From contig CAVOQQ010000007.1 in the NCBI GenBank assembly GCA_963698395.1, positions 96,460 through 160,459 of the forward strand: a stretch of 64,000 nt of DNA, read 5' to 3'. Origin of the DNA: JBBQUN01 sp963698395. Its GTDB lineage: Bacteria; Actinomycetota; Acidimicrobiia; Acidimicrobiales; SZUA-35. The notes beneath the pieces are model-generated. The model had not been told where the DNA came from. It did not search any database and worked only from the letters and a program-made list of their open reading frames with translations. This document shows, piece after piece, positions 45,538-54,580 of this stretch (positions within the stretch are counted from its first letter, which is position 1; each line of letters starts with the position of its first letter). The position numbers and the translations under genes are program-made.

Positions 45538-46296
45538 TTGACTGTCAGTCAGTCCGGGCAGGTTGCGGATGGTCAGTGGACGTCGTCGATCTTGGACGAC
45601 TGTGTGTTCTTCCCGAGCCTCCTGCCGACCGAGATCCTCGAGGTGTTGGGGTCGGAGGATTCGGCCCCGGTTGCCATCAGCGGGTCGGCTGGCAACGCAG
45701 TGCCCGGCGACATCCAGCGGTACACCATGATCGTGTGTCCGGAGCCGGTGTTCGAGGGCAGCACGTACGGGTTCTGGCCGGTCGGCGATCCGATTCCCCG
45801 ACCGGTGGTGGTGTTCCTCGGGCGTGAGGCGGTGGCCCGGGCCCAGGTGCCGCTACCCGAGCCGAACGGAGCGCCCGACGGTGCCGCCATCGCCTATGTC
45901 ACGCAGATGCCAACCTGGTGGTGGCTCGACGATGATGATTGGACGACGGTCAGCGGGACGGCGGCCCTCGCCCAGCCGGCCTCGGCGTCGGTGACGGCCA
46001 CGCTCACGCCGATCGAATCGGTGTGGCAGGTCGACGGCGCCGAGGCCGTGAACTGCGGGCAAGGGTCGGTGTGGACCGAAGGGAAGTCCATCACCGACCC
46101 AGACCGATGCGGCACGGTGTTCGAGCGCATCACCGGGCCGGCGGGCGTCGAACAAACGGTGTCGGTTCGCTACGACGTCTCGTTCCAGTGCGTCCCAGCG
46201 CCGCTGTGCGACCAGCTCCCGGCGTTCCAGCCGATCGTCGTCTCCACCACCACGACCGTCCGAATCATCCAAGTCCGCGGCGTGATCGTCAGCTGA
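45538..46296 (+). CDS. Secreted hypothetical protein; N-terminus frameshifted
   Basis: 252-residue frame, beta-rich with four or five cysteines (ILDDCVFFPS, MIVCPEPVF, VNCGQGSV, FQCVPAPLC) that could form disulfides. I do not recognise a family. A signal-like segment in another frame upstream (about 45,413-45,480, LALVAVRCLPLLVLSASW) and DARGIEIDCQSVRAGCG suggest the true gene begins near 45,400 and a base was gained or lost near 45,550. The last strands (VVSTTTTVRIIQVRGVIVS) are hydrophobic. Convergent with the DUF4214 gene. Confidence 0.6.
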   Translation: MTVSQSGQVADGQWTSSILDDCVFFPSLLPTEILEVLGSEDSAPVAISGSAGNAVPGDIQRYTMIVCPEPVFEGSTYGFWPVGDPIPRPVVVFLGREAVARAQVPLPEPNGAPDGAAIAYVTQMPTWWWLDDDDWTTVSGTAALAQPASASVTATLTPIESVWQVDGAEAVNCGQGSVWTEGKSITDPDRCGTVFERITGPAGVEQTVSVRYDVSFQCVPAPLCDQLPAFQPIVVSTTTTVRIIQVRGVIVS

Positions 46297-46342
46297 CGCC
46301 CCGACTCCCGAGCGAGACCGCCCGCAAACGACACCCGACGAC

Positions 46343-47383
46343 TCAGCTGAGGTCGGCGAGCATCCTCGGGACGATCAGATCGACGGCGGCGTTGAGATCG
46401 GTGGCCGGTTCGCCGACCTCGGCCGAGGACCACACGATCACGAGCACACGGCCAAGACGGAACGTCACCATGTGGCGCTCGTAGGTGTTGGTGGTGCCGC
46501 CGGTGGTGACGGTTTCCCTCATGGAAGCGCTCGAGTCGCCCACCGCACGGAACGTCAACGGCCCGGGCACGGTGCGGTCGCCCGCAACGTCGACGAAGTC
46601 GGGGCACGACGCCGGGTAGCCGCGGGTGTCGTCGATGAACCGCTCGGCCTCGGCAGCCGAGGAGTAGACGACGACGTACTGCTCGAGGAAGTCGCTCTGA
46701 TCCGGAGCCTCGTACGACGCCAGCACCGCGTTGCCGGGAGCGATCATTCGGTCGTTGCACGTGCTGCGATCGAGCGGCTCCTCCGTGACGAAGACGTCGC
46801 CCACCCACCCGTCGGGAAGATCGGCCAACGCGATGAACGAATCCGGCGTCACGTCGACGAACTCGGGACTGAACGGATACGAAGCGGCGAACTCGTCGTT
46901 GGCGGCAACCCAGCGAACCACGCCGTGTTGGGAGAGCCCCGCGTCGAGCTGCCCGGTCCAGTAATCGAGACCTGCCTGGTCGGGGGTTCGTCCCAGCACG
47001 TTGCCGTAGACGATCTCGAGGAACGCCCGATTGCTCAGCGCATCGCCGTAGCGGCTGATGAACTCGGTCGACCGGGCGAAGCCGTAGGCGAGGTCGTCGA
47101 GCGTTGCGCCGGCCTCGAACTGGCCGATCCAATACACCGCACCGGCCACGTCGGGCTCGCGCTCGAAGAACGCCTGGTAGAGCCGGAGCACGTCGCTGTG
47201 TCTGGCGTCATAGCCCGCAGAGGCGAGCACCTCGTCGAGCGTCGCCGGCGACCCGAGGCCGATCGACGCTGCCGGTGCAGCCGAAGCGAGCAACAGCAAG
47301 GTGGCCGATGCCACGGCGAGCAGGTATCTCCTTGCTCGACCGACTCGTGGTCGCGTCGAAGAAAGGTGGCTTGGTGCTGTCAT
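46343..47383 (-). CDS. Secreted DUF4214-domain protein
   Basis: 346 residues: Arg-rich signal peptide (YLLAVASATLLLLASAAPAAS), then two DUF4214 units, VLRLYQAFFEREPDVAGAVY (about residue 67) and FLEIVYGNVLGRTPDQAGLD (about 120), each with the family's R.PD..G..YW pattern, followed by a beta-rich C-terminal half with a CNDR...SCPDF cysteine pair. DUF4214 proteins are common as secreted or S-layer-like proteins; function is unknown. The start is ATG 47383 (or GTG one codon earlier), preceded by CGGAGGGAACC. Confidence 0.8.
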   Translation of the reverse strand: MTAPSHLSSTRPRVGRARRYLLAVASATLLLLASAAPAASIGLGSPATLDEVLASAGYDARHSDVLRLYQAFFEREPDVAGAVYWIGQFEAGATLDDLAYGFARSTEFISRYGDALSNRAFLEIVYGNVLGRTPDQAGLDYWTGQLDAGLSQHGVVRWVAANDEFAASYPFSPEFVDVTPDSFIALADLPDGWVGDVFVTEEPLDRSTCNDRMIAPGNAVLASYEAPDQSDFLEQYVVVYSSAAEAERFIDDTRGYPASCPDFVDVAGDRTVPGPLTFRAVGDSSASMRETVTTGGTTNTYERHMVTFRLGRVLVIVWSSAEVGEPATDLNAAVDLIVPRMLADLS

Positions 47384-47537
47384 CACGGTTCCCTCCGGAA
47401 GGCACAGGCGTGCAATTGATCTGTCTGCGGACGCTATGCCCAGCTTTCAGCCGGTGTCGACCGACTCGGCCGATCTGTTCGTGATCTGGGATTTCGACAC
47501 CGACAAGCGAGGTGCGCCCGCCACCGTTCGAGCACGC

Positions 47538-47843
47538 CTATGCGCTGCCGACGGGCCGCCACTGCGCTTGGTTGTCGAGGTACCAATCGACGGTGGCGGC
47601 GAGCCCGTCCTCGAACGTGACGGCCGGGGTCCAACCCAGCGAGCGCCGAAGGTGTGCGGCGTCGATGGCATAGCGGCGATCGTGTCCCGGCCGATCGGCG
47701 ACGAAGGTGATCAGCTCCCGATGCGAGCGGCCGGCATGGCCGCCGACGCCACCGAGTCGGGCATCGAGCCGGTCGCAGACGGCTTCGACGACCTCGAGGT
47801 TGGTCCGCTCCGATCCGCCGCCGATGGCGAAGGTGTCACGGTG
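47538..47843 (-). CDS. rfbB: dTDP-glucose 4,6-dehydratase, C-terminal third only
   Basis: The last 100 residues of RfbB: RDTFAIGGGSERTNLEVVEA, LITFVADRPGHDRRYAIDA, LRRSLGWTPAVTFEDGL and AATVDWYLDN. These are the substrate-binding and C-terminal helices of the extended SDR enzyme that begins dTDP-rhamnose synthesis. The N-terminal two thirds, with the NAD fold and YxxxK, are missing: upstream of His at about 47,843 the open frame becomes RpoD. The fragment fits the left genome (glycan genes) and is truncated by the join, not by the window edge. Confidence 0.83.
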   Translation of the reverse strand, partial: HRDTFAIGGGSERTNLEVVEAVCDRLDARLGGVGGHAGRSHRELITFVADRPGHDRRYAIDAAHLRRSLGWTPAVTFEDGLAATVDWYLDNQAQWRPVGSA

Positions 47844-48814
47844 AAGGCCGATGTTGCCTTCTTGGATCAGATCCGAGAACGGCAGGCCGAAGTTGGTGTA
47901 CTTCTTCGCGATCGAGATGACGAGTCGGAGGTTGCGCTCGGTGAGCTCACTCTTCGCCCACTCCATCTTGGTTTCGGATTCCTCGATCGACTCGAGGTAG
48001 CGAATCAGCTCTTCGCGCGAGACCAGGTGCTCCTTGGCGCGTTCCTTGATCACCTTCTCGTCGCCGGCGTGGGCGGCGCGAGCGAAGTCGCCCGCCAGCC
48101 TGCGCATGCGCATGATGATCTCGTCGACGATCTCATCGGTGAGCTTGAGTTGCTCGAGCTCCTCACCGATCTTGCCCTGCAGCTCGATGAGCTCGAGCCG
48201 CACCTGCAACTCGGTGTCGTCCCGGAGCTTGCGGTTGAGCTTGGAGCGGACCTTTTTCAGGTCGTTGCGCAACTTGTCGACCTTGCGCAACGTGGCGAAG
48301 ATCTTCTTGCGTGCAGTCGCCTCGCGGCCGAGGCCGGTGGTGAACTCATCGACCGTCAGTACACCGGTCTTCAGGTCCTCGCGTCGTTCGAGAAGGTACT
48401 CGCTGCCCAACGGGCACGTCAGCGCCGCCTTGACGATGCCCTGCTGACCCTGCTCGATGGCTCGAGCCAGGCGCACCTCGCCCTCGCGGTCGAGGAGCCC
48501 CTTTTGGCTCATCTCACGGAAGTAGACCTTGATCGGATCGGAGCTGTCGGCACCGTCGATGTCGAACCGTTCGACGGCTGGCGACGAATCCTCGTCGTCC
48601 GTGTCGGCTTCGTCCTGTCGTCGTCTTCTTCGAAATCGACGACGGGCTCGTCTTCGAGGACCTCGATGTCCATGTCCTCGATCAACCCGGCCATGGAGCG
48701 CCGGTCGGTGCCCTCCGCCGGCAGCACCTCGTCCAGCTCATCGTTGGTGACGTAGCCGCGTTCCTTGCCCAGCTCGACCAGGTCGTGAATCGCCTTCATT
48801 CGGTCTTCGTTCAT
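47844..48814 (-). CDS. rpoD: RNA polymerase primary sigma factor RpoD, N-terminal half, frameshifted and truncated
   Basis: ATG 48814 opens region 1.1, LVELGKERGYVTNDELDEVL. The acidic linker changes frame near 48,617 (in a GACGAC run) and continues AVERFDIDGADSSDPIKVYF, region 1.2, then REMSQKGLLDREGEVRLARA, a long charged non-conserved region of about 130 residues, and region 2, RLVISIAKKYTNFGLPFSDL then IQEGNIGL. It stops there: regions 3 and 4 are absent and the frame runs into RfbB. The long non-conserved region is typical of proteobacterial and acidobacterial RpoD, not actinobacterial ones. Confidence 0.87.
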
Positions 48815-49126
48815 TCATCCTCGGGCAGTTGCGCTGGCGGTTCCCGAAACGCTGTCGTGGGGCCGACATGAGGGGCGGGGACAGAGGACATCCGTACACC
48901 GCGTGGCCGTCTTAGGTGGGCGCAGCGATCAAAAGGGAACGTGCAGCAAATTGGGGCTAGCGATGATGCAGGAGTACCGATCGGTGGATAGACGAAGCCC
49001 ATTGAACAAAGTCAAGTTTACGCATTCCCTCCCTCGAAATCAAGGGAGCAGGCGGCGCCAAAAAGAGGCCGAGCCTCGGCAACGAGCCGGGCGACCAAGC
49101 CGGGAGCCGGGGTCCCGATTCCAGCC
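48815..49126. other. Intergenic region upstream of rpoD
   Basis: 312 bases between the rpoD start and the end of the next minus-strand gene, with no convincing gene. It is visibly less GC-rich around 48,995-49,050 (CAAAGTCAAGTTTACGCATT), plausible for the rpoD promoter region. GCCGAGCCTCGGC near 49,069 is a short palindrome of no clear role. No tRNA seen. Confidence 0.4.
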
Positions 49127-49981
49127 TCAGTTATCGGAATTCGGCCCCTCAGGGGTCTTTTTGCGGAACTTCAGCACGTATCGGTCGGTCTCGTGACGCT
49201 CGGGAAAGCCGTCAACCGAGTGATCGTCGTCGGGATTGGCCAGGAGTCGGGACTCTTCCACCAGTTCGAAGCCGGCGCTGGTGAAATCGTCGATGACGAC
49301 CTGCTTGTTGAGCCGGTGGGCCGTCTCGTCCCAGCCCGCGGCGGGGGTTGCAACCTCGACGATGCCGAAGACGCCACCCGGTTTGAGGATGCGCGAGAAC
49401 TCCGCAAGCTGGTCCGCCCGTGAGTACTCCGCAAACACCCACTCGACATCGTGGTAGCTGCGCACCGCCAGGGCCACATCGACACTTGCCGGGGGAACAT
49501 CAGCCAGCCTCATCGCCAGCTCGACGTTATGGAGACCGGCGTCGGCGATGCGTTGGGCGACGGCGTCGGCCTTGTAGAGCTGGCCGCCAAAGAGGTCCTG
49601 GTCGCCGTAGAACTCCAGAACGCTGTACACCTGGCCTCCATCGCCGACCAGGCGAGAGAGCAAGTGGGTGTTGTAGCCCTCTGCGCTGTAGACGTCGGCG
49701 ACGACCAGGCCCGGCTGCACGCCGAAGAACTCGTAGACCTCGATGGGTCTCCGGCCCGCATCCTGCTGCCGCTCCGCCTCCGGTCGTGATGGATCATCCA
49801 GCACCGCCCGGTCGAGCGTCGTTGACGAGGACGCCACCGGGGGTGGCGGAGCCGGACTGGGGGTCTCCTCGGCGGGCGAGCTGCAGGCGCTCAAAGCCAG
49901 CGCCAGAGCTGCGAGCGGAAGCAAAGGAAGAAGGGGCGTGATTGCGTTGCGGGGCGATCCTGTTCGAAGGGATTTCGGCAT
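49127..49981 (-). CDS. Lipoprotein with class I methyltransferase-like domain
   Basis: 284 residues. A lipoprotein signal, LPLAALALALSAC, is followed by a Pro-rich linker and a Rossmann-like methyltransferase domain: FFGVQPGLVVADVYSAEGYN (motif I, with the usual GxGxG degraded to YSAEGY), LAMRLADVPPASVDVALAVR and FSRILKPGGVFGIVEVATPA (post-motif region). Exported methyltransferase-like proteins of this type occur in several Gram-negative phyla; whether they bind SAM outside the cytoplasm is unclear. The start ATG 49981 has a weak ribosome site. Confidence 0.77.
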   Translation of the reverse strand: MPKSLRTGSPRNAITPLLPLLPLAALALALSACSSPAEETPSPAPPPPVASSSTTLDRAVLDDPSRPEAERQQDAGRRPIEVYEFFGVQPGLVVADVYSAEGYNTHLLSRLVGDGGQVYSVLEFYGDQDLFGGQLYKADAVAQRIADAGLHNVELAMRLADVPPASVDVALAVRSYHDVEWVFAEYSRADQLAEFSRILKPGGVFGIVEVATPAAGWDETAHRLNKQVVIDDFTSAGFELVEESRLLANPDDDHSVDGFPERHETDRYVLKFRKKTPEGPNSDN

Positions 49982-50094
49982 GGTGCACTCGTTTCGTCGG
50001 GACACTGAACCAGGAAGGTGGATGTTACCAGGGTGGAATACGACCGCCATGGCGCACGCGTCGGCGCCAGCCGGAAGCCATGGGAGCGATGCGG

Positions 50095-50727
50095 TCAGCT
50101 GTCGGCGCGACGCACCGCATCCAGGAGCGCCCGCACGAACCCCTCGAGCTCGATGGCGAGCTGGTATGCCCCGATTCCGTCGCGTTCGGCCGCCATGACC
50201 CGGCGCTCGCGATGGACGATCATCTGCTTGATCGCTTGCAGTGCATCCAGGTCGACGCCGGCTGCTGAATGGTAGGGGTCGGAGTATGTGCGTCGATCTC
50301 CCGCGATAGCCGACTTGCGCCGGGTCTCGTAGGGTTCCGGTGTGACAATGACCCCTTGGGGCTCTTCGCTCGACAGGTCGAGCTGGTAGATCGGCTGTCC
50401 CTCGTCCACGGTTTGCAGATGCAATGGCGGCGCGACGAGCTGCGAGCCGGCTGTCGGTGATTCGTCGACGAAATCCTGCCCCTCTAGAAGCTCCGCAACG
50501 AGGCGCCGTCGGGGCGGTTCCGGGGCCTTTGTCTCGTCGTCGGCCTCCTCATCCCCGGCCCGCATCTCGGCGGACCCGTCATCGGCGACACCGCCGGCGT
50601 CAGCCCGAGCCGCGCCGTCGAGGTCATCCTCGGCCGCCCCGGAACCGGCGGTCGCGGTCGCATCGGCGGCGACCGCGATGTCGCCGGCGGCTGATTCGAT
50701 CTCAGCGGTCCCCGCGGGCTCCGACAT
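50095..50727 (-). CDS. Hypothetical protein, acidic disordered N-terminus
   Basis: 210 residues. The first 90 are Ala/Asp/Glu-rich and probably disordered; the middle has YQLDLSSEEPQGVIVTPEPY; the last 60 are helical (LDALQAIKQMIVHRERRVMA, then YQLAIELEGFVRALLDAVRR). No signal peptide, membrane segment or known family. The start is ATG 50727, with GGAGGGAGG ideally placed. It is divergent from the secreted protein at 51,014. Confidence 0.62.
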   Translation of the reverse strand: MSEPAGTAEIESAAGDIAVAADATATAGSGAAEDDLDGAARADAGGVADDGSAEMRAGDEEADDETKAPEPPRRRLVAELLEGQDFVDESPTAGSQLVAPPLHLQTVDEGQPIYQLDLSSEEPQGVIVTPEPYETRRKSAIAGDRRTYSDPYHSAAGVDLDALQAIKQMIVHRERRVMAAERDGIGAYQLAIELEGFVRALLDAVRRADS

Positions 50728-50891
50728 TGCCTCCCTCCACTTCGCCCTGCCATCGCCGCGCGCGGCAGATGAAAACGCGGATTTGCGACACCTGCACATA
50801 CGTGCCGCCACTCAGACTCCAAAAGCTACTATAAACAAGAATCTATATCTATACATAATCAAACAACGTTATTAGCTATCAAATCACCTTT

Positions 50892-50920
50892 TTGACAGTT
50901 CATGATTGGTAAAAGATATT
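50892..50920 (+). promoter_or_regulatory. Sigma-70 type promoter in an AT-rich island
   Basis: TTGACA at 50892-50897, a 17-base spacer and GATATT at 50915-50920. It lies in an AT-rich stretch (about 50,822-50,940) that contrasts with the surrounding sequence. A second possible -10, TATACT, is at 50968-50973. Either would drive the gene starting at 51014. Confidence 0.65.
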
Positions 50921-51013
50921 TTTACCCACTTCAAGGTATGCACTTCGCAGATAAACACCCCTAGTCGTATACTGGCGGGAAGTGATAAAGGCCTGGCGCC
51001 CAGGAGGCTGGCA

Positions 51014-51649
51014 ATGAGGATCCGACTGACGACCACGGGCATTGCCCTCGCGCTTCTCGTCTGCGGGTTGGCGGCCGACGCCGAAGCGGACACCGTCTAC
51101 ATGAAGAACGGCCGCATCATCCACAGCTCGGCGGTGCGCGTCGAGGGGGACCGCGTTTTCGTTCGCCTGTACCAGGGAGAGGTGGCGTTTCCACTCGACA
51201 AGGTCGAGCGCATCGTCGAAGACGACGAGGTCGAAACCTCCTCAACGCGGCCCTCTGGAGCCGGCACGGAGCCCACCGCCGGCGACCCCGAGGCCGGGGT
51301 GGTCGACGCTGACGCCGCCGCGGGCGACGACCCTGCTGCCGCAAGCGGCACCCCTGATACCGCCGCGGGCGGCGCTCCCGCGGCCGGCGATCCGGCAGCC
51401 GATCCGCAAGGGCCTCCCGAGCCGGCGCCTGAGGAAACCCGGCAATACTGGCAAAACCGCATCATCCCACTCAACCAGCAGCTCGAACGCATGGACGCGG
51501 AGCTGGCGAGCCTGCGGTCACGTACCGGTGCCGACGTACAGGCTCAGGTCGGACGCATAGAGGCACAACGCGAGCGGGTGCAGTCCCAGCTCGACGAGAT
51601 CTTCCGTGAAGGGCGGCGCCTGGGAGTCCCTCCGGGCTGGTTGCGCTAG
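51014..51649 (+). CDS. Small secreted protein with coiled-coil end
   Basis: 211 residues. Signal peptide to about residue 25 (LALLVCGLAADAEA), then a short beta module DTVYMKNGRIIHSSAVRVEG and VAFPLDKVERIVEDD, a pattern often seen in secreted proteins of acidobacteria and deltaproteobacteria, where it reports an Sm-like fold. An Ala/Asp/Pro/Gly linker of about 70 residues and a charged coiled coil (LNQQLERMDAELASLRSRTG) follow. Function is unknown. The start is ATG 51014 with AGGAGG at 51002-51007. Confidence 0.72.
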   Translation: MRIRLTTTGIALALLVCGLAADAEADTVYMKNGRIIHSSAVRVEGDRVFVRLYQGEVAFPLDKVERIVEDDEVETSSTRPSGAGTEPTAGDPEAGVVDADAAAGDDPAAASGTPDTAAGGAPAAGDPAADPQGPPEPAPEETRQYWQNRIIPLNQQLERMDAELASLRSRTGADVQAQVGRIEAQRERVQSQLDEIFREGRRLGVPPGWLR

Positions 51650-51700
51650 TGATGGGACGAGCTCGGGCACGCGGCTGACGCCCGGCGTTCGGCTATTGCA

Positions 51701-52709
51701 TCACTCGGCGGTCTCCTTGACCCCCTGGTAGCTACCGTAGCGACGCGCCCGCTCGGCAACCGCCGGCCGGCTGGTTTCGTCGGCGAGCTCCGGGTCGGCG
51801 CCGTTGGCGGTGAACAGGTCGGCGATGCCGCCGATGCTGCCCATCAGACCGGTGGCCTCGACCGGCAGGAAGATCTTCGTTGCTTTGCCGTTGGCGATCG
51901 CTGCCAGCGCCTCGAGGTACTTGATGGCGATGAGGTCGTTGGTCGGATCGCCCTCGTGGATGGCTTCGTAGACCTTGCTGATCGCCTCGGCCTCGCCGTC
52001 GGCGACGGTGATCTTCTCGAACTTCTGGGCGTCGGCCACCTCGCGGATGGCTTGCGCCTCGCCTTCGGCCTGCAGGATGGCCGACTGCTTGTCGCCGGTG
52101 GCGCGCTCGATCTTCGACTGCTTCTCGCCCTCGGCCTCGAGAATCATGGCGCGGCGCTCGCGCTCGGCCTTCATCTGACGGTGCATCGCCTCGGTGACGT
52201 CACGCGGCGGGTCGATACGCTGGATCTCGACGCGAACGACGCGAGTGCCCCACTTGTCGGTGGCGTCGTCGAGGATCTGGCGCAGCTCGGCGTTGATCCT
52301 CTCGCGCGATGTCAGGCGTGTCGTCGAGGCGACATCTCGCCGATGACGTTACGCAGGTTGGTCTGCGCCAGCTTGGTGGCCGCGGTGTAGAAGTCGGCGA
52401 CGTTGTAGATCAGCTTCACCGGGTCGGTGCGCCTCGTAGTAGACCACCGCGTCGACGGTGACCACGACGTTGTCCCGCGTGATGACCTCCTGCGGCGGCA
52501 CGTCGACCACCTGCTCCCGCATGTCGACCTTGCGCATGCTGTCGAGGATCGGAATGATCAGCGTGATGCCGCTGTCGGCGGTGCGCAGGTACTTGCCGAG
52601 GCGCTCGACGACGCCCTTCTGCCACGGACGCACCACCCTCACACCGGTCGCCGCGAAGAATGACGACGACGACGACGATCACCATCAGGAGGAAAACGTG
52701 TTGACCATC
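51701..52709 (-). pseudogene. SPFH/Band 7 (stomatin-like) protein, frame broken at least three times
   Basis: From ATG 52709 (GGAGGAGACC upstream) a membrane start (VFLLMVIVVVVVIL) leads, with frame changes, into RPWQKGVVERLGKYLRTADS and VDMREQVVDVPPQEVITRDN, the Band 7 domain. The last frame has MHRQMKAERERRAMILEAEG and the coiled-coil tail with NGKATKIFLPVEATG. This is a stomatin/QmcA-type membrane scaffold, normally about 300 residues. The neighbouring NfeD-like gene upstream is its usual partner. Confidence 0.77.
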
Positions 52710-52804
52710 TGGTCTCCTCCCCTTGCGATGTAGGTGACCGCCCCGACGGCGGCGACGACCGCGATGACGACGAGGCCGACGATGATGATGGTTGCGGAGA
52801 CTCA

Positions 52805-53267
52805 TCAGGTCGTCGCCGCCTTGGGACCACGCGGGCGACCACCACGTGCGTTCCATCGATCTTCAAGACCTCTACCTGAGTGCCCTCGGGAATGGTCTCT
52901 TCTCCCTCGGCGGTGGCACGCCACTCCTCGCTGGCGATCCGAACGCGGCCGGTGGACGCCGTGCGCCTGCACCGCCTCGAGGACGGTCCCGACCTTGCCG
53001 ATGACGCGGTCGGCAGGCAACGCCGACGCCGGTTTCCGGAGACACGGAGTCGGCGAATCGCTTCAGCGGTAGGAGCAGCGCCACCGAAGATGACCAGGAA
53101 CACAGCCCATTGCCAGGCCAGGCCGCCTTCGAACCAGGCGACGGCGGCCGCGGCGGCGGCGCCGATACCGAACGGCAGGATGAAGAAGCCGGCGGTGAAG
53201 ATCTCGCCGACGATGAGAACGCGGAGAGGATTACCCAGAACCACTGCCAGGGCAGCTCCCAACCCAT
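52805..53267 (-). pseudogene. NfeD-like membrane protein, frameshifted
   Basis: ATG 53267 (GAGGAGGTGGCG upstream) starts MGWELPWQWFW. In the next frame come two or three membrane helices, LRVLIVGEIFTAGFFILPFG and WQWAVFLVIFGGAA, then DRVIGKVGTVLEAVQA and, in a further frame, RIASEEWRATAEGEETIPEG and VLKIDGTHVVVARVV, the OB-fold of NfeD. About 150 residues. NfeD and SPFH genes form a conserved pair in many bacteria; here they lie head to tail on one strand, 96 bases apart. Confidence 0.72.
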
Positions 53268-53348
53268 CGCCACCTCCTCTGCGGTAGGTGCTTCGTTTGC
53301 TAACCCGTTTGTACCGCGACGCAACAAAAACTGCGACGCGAGCGCACG

Positions 53349-54474
53349 CTACTGATCGATGATCTCGATCGCGTACAAAGACCAGAGTGTCGGGTGGGAT
53401 GACCAGGCGATCCCGGCCGGGTCGGTCGGGTCCATAGAAGCCTTGTGATCCATGGGCGAATCCGAGCGGGAACGACGACGATTTCCTGGCCGTCCACGAC
53501 GCATTCCGCAATCGCCTCGTCGAACCCGGGGGTGACGCTCGATCACCGACGTCGTATTCGAACGCGACGCCGTCCAGGTCGACGTTCTGTGGCGCACCGT
53601 CGGCGGCGCTGGCAAATCGGACCTCTTCGAAGAGCGGCCCGGTGACGTCGAGTCATGTGTCCACGGTAGCGCAACGCCATGCCCGCGTAGCGAATCGAGA
53701 GTCGGTCACCGGCGGCCACGCAGCCCGCCTCTCCCCGGCCGCTGCGGAAAGCGCCGCAGCCGGAGCCGGAATACAGCGCCTGGATCGGGCGAGATGGAGG
53801 CTGACCCACTCCAGCCTCGAGTCGTTTCCTGTCCCGGCGGTCTTCTCGACCCGGGTTTCCGCCGCCGCCACTCTCTGCTCGAAGCTCGCCGTGTCCGCGC
53901 GGAAATGCCTCGGCCTCGGCACCGATCCGCTCGATCCGGATGCCCTCGATGACGTCGCCCTGCTCGATGGCCCGTCACCACCTCCATGCCCTCGATGACA
54001 TCACCGAAGACGATGTAGTCGCCGTCGAGGTACGACCGATCGCCGAGGGTGATGTAGAACTGGGCGCCGTTCGTGCCCGGTCCGCCGTTCGCCACGCCGA
54101 GCGCCACCGGCATGGTCATGGCTCAAGGCGGCGTGGATCTCGTTCGGATAGGTGTACCCGGACCGCGCGCCTCGCTGCGTCCGGACGCCGGCATGCCCGC
54201 CTGGATGACGTGCCCCGGTACGACGCGGTGGAACACCGAGCCGTCGTAGTACGGCTCCCCTTCTGCGAAGGCATCGTTGGCGATCGTTCCTTCGCGCGAG
54301 GCCGACGAAGCTGGTCACCGCCAGCGGCGCCTTGTCCGGCTCCAGGCGGGCAACGATCAAGCCCGCGCGTGGTCCGTATCTGCGCGTAAAGGCCCTCCGG
54401 GCGCTCGGTGCGGGCTCGAGAGCAGCTGAGAACGGGAGCACAGCGGCCAAGCACGACGGCCGAAGGCCCCGCAA
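53349..54474 (-). pseudogene. Exported cyclophilin-FKBP peptidyl-prolyl isomerase, multiply frameshifted
   Basis: Reading from TTG near 54474: an export signal (LRPSCLAAVLPFSAALEPAP), then a cyclophilin domain spread over frames, LIVARLEPDKAPLAVTSFVG, SGYTYPNEIHAALSHDHAGA, NGGPGTNGAQFYITLGDRSY and LDGDYIVFGDVIEGMEVV. A linker leads to an FKBP domain, GDRLSIRYAGMAL, VAFEYDVGDRASPPGFDEAI and HGSQGFYGPDRPGRDRLVIP, ending YAIEIIDQ. Both domains isomerise prolyl bonds in the envelope. I count at least five frame changes. The exact start is uncertain. Confidence 0.68.
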
Positions 54475-54527
54475 CGCTTCCGCGCCAGACCGATCACGCT
54501 CGCCGCGGGCTACTAGTGTTCCTGAGC

Positions 54528-54580
54528 CTAGGAGCGTGTCCGAGTAACGGCACCCGCCCGTCACCCGGACATGCTCCTAG
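54528..54580. repeat. Long inverted repeat (15-base arms)
   Basis: CTAGGAGCGTGTCCG (54528-54542) pairs with CGGACATGCTCCTAG (54566-54580) with one mismatch and a 23-base loop. The right arm includes the stop codon of the gene at 54577. It may be a terminator or attenuator for that gene, or a copy of a repeated palindromic element; other copies were not seen in the window. Confidence 0.65.

Noticed and set aside
47538..48814. A novel sigma factor-sugar dehydratase fusion protein.
   Set aside because: Both halves are cut in the middle of essential domains and flanked by genes of different lineages; a chimeric assembly explains it more simply.
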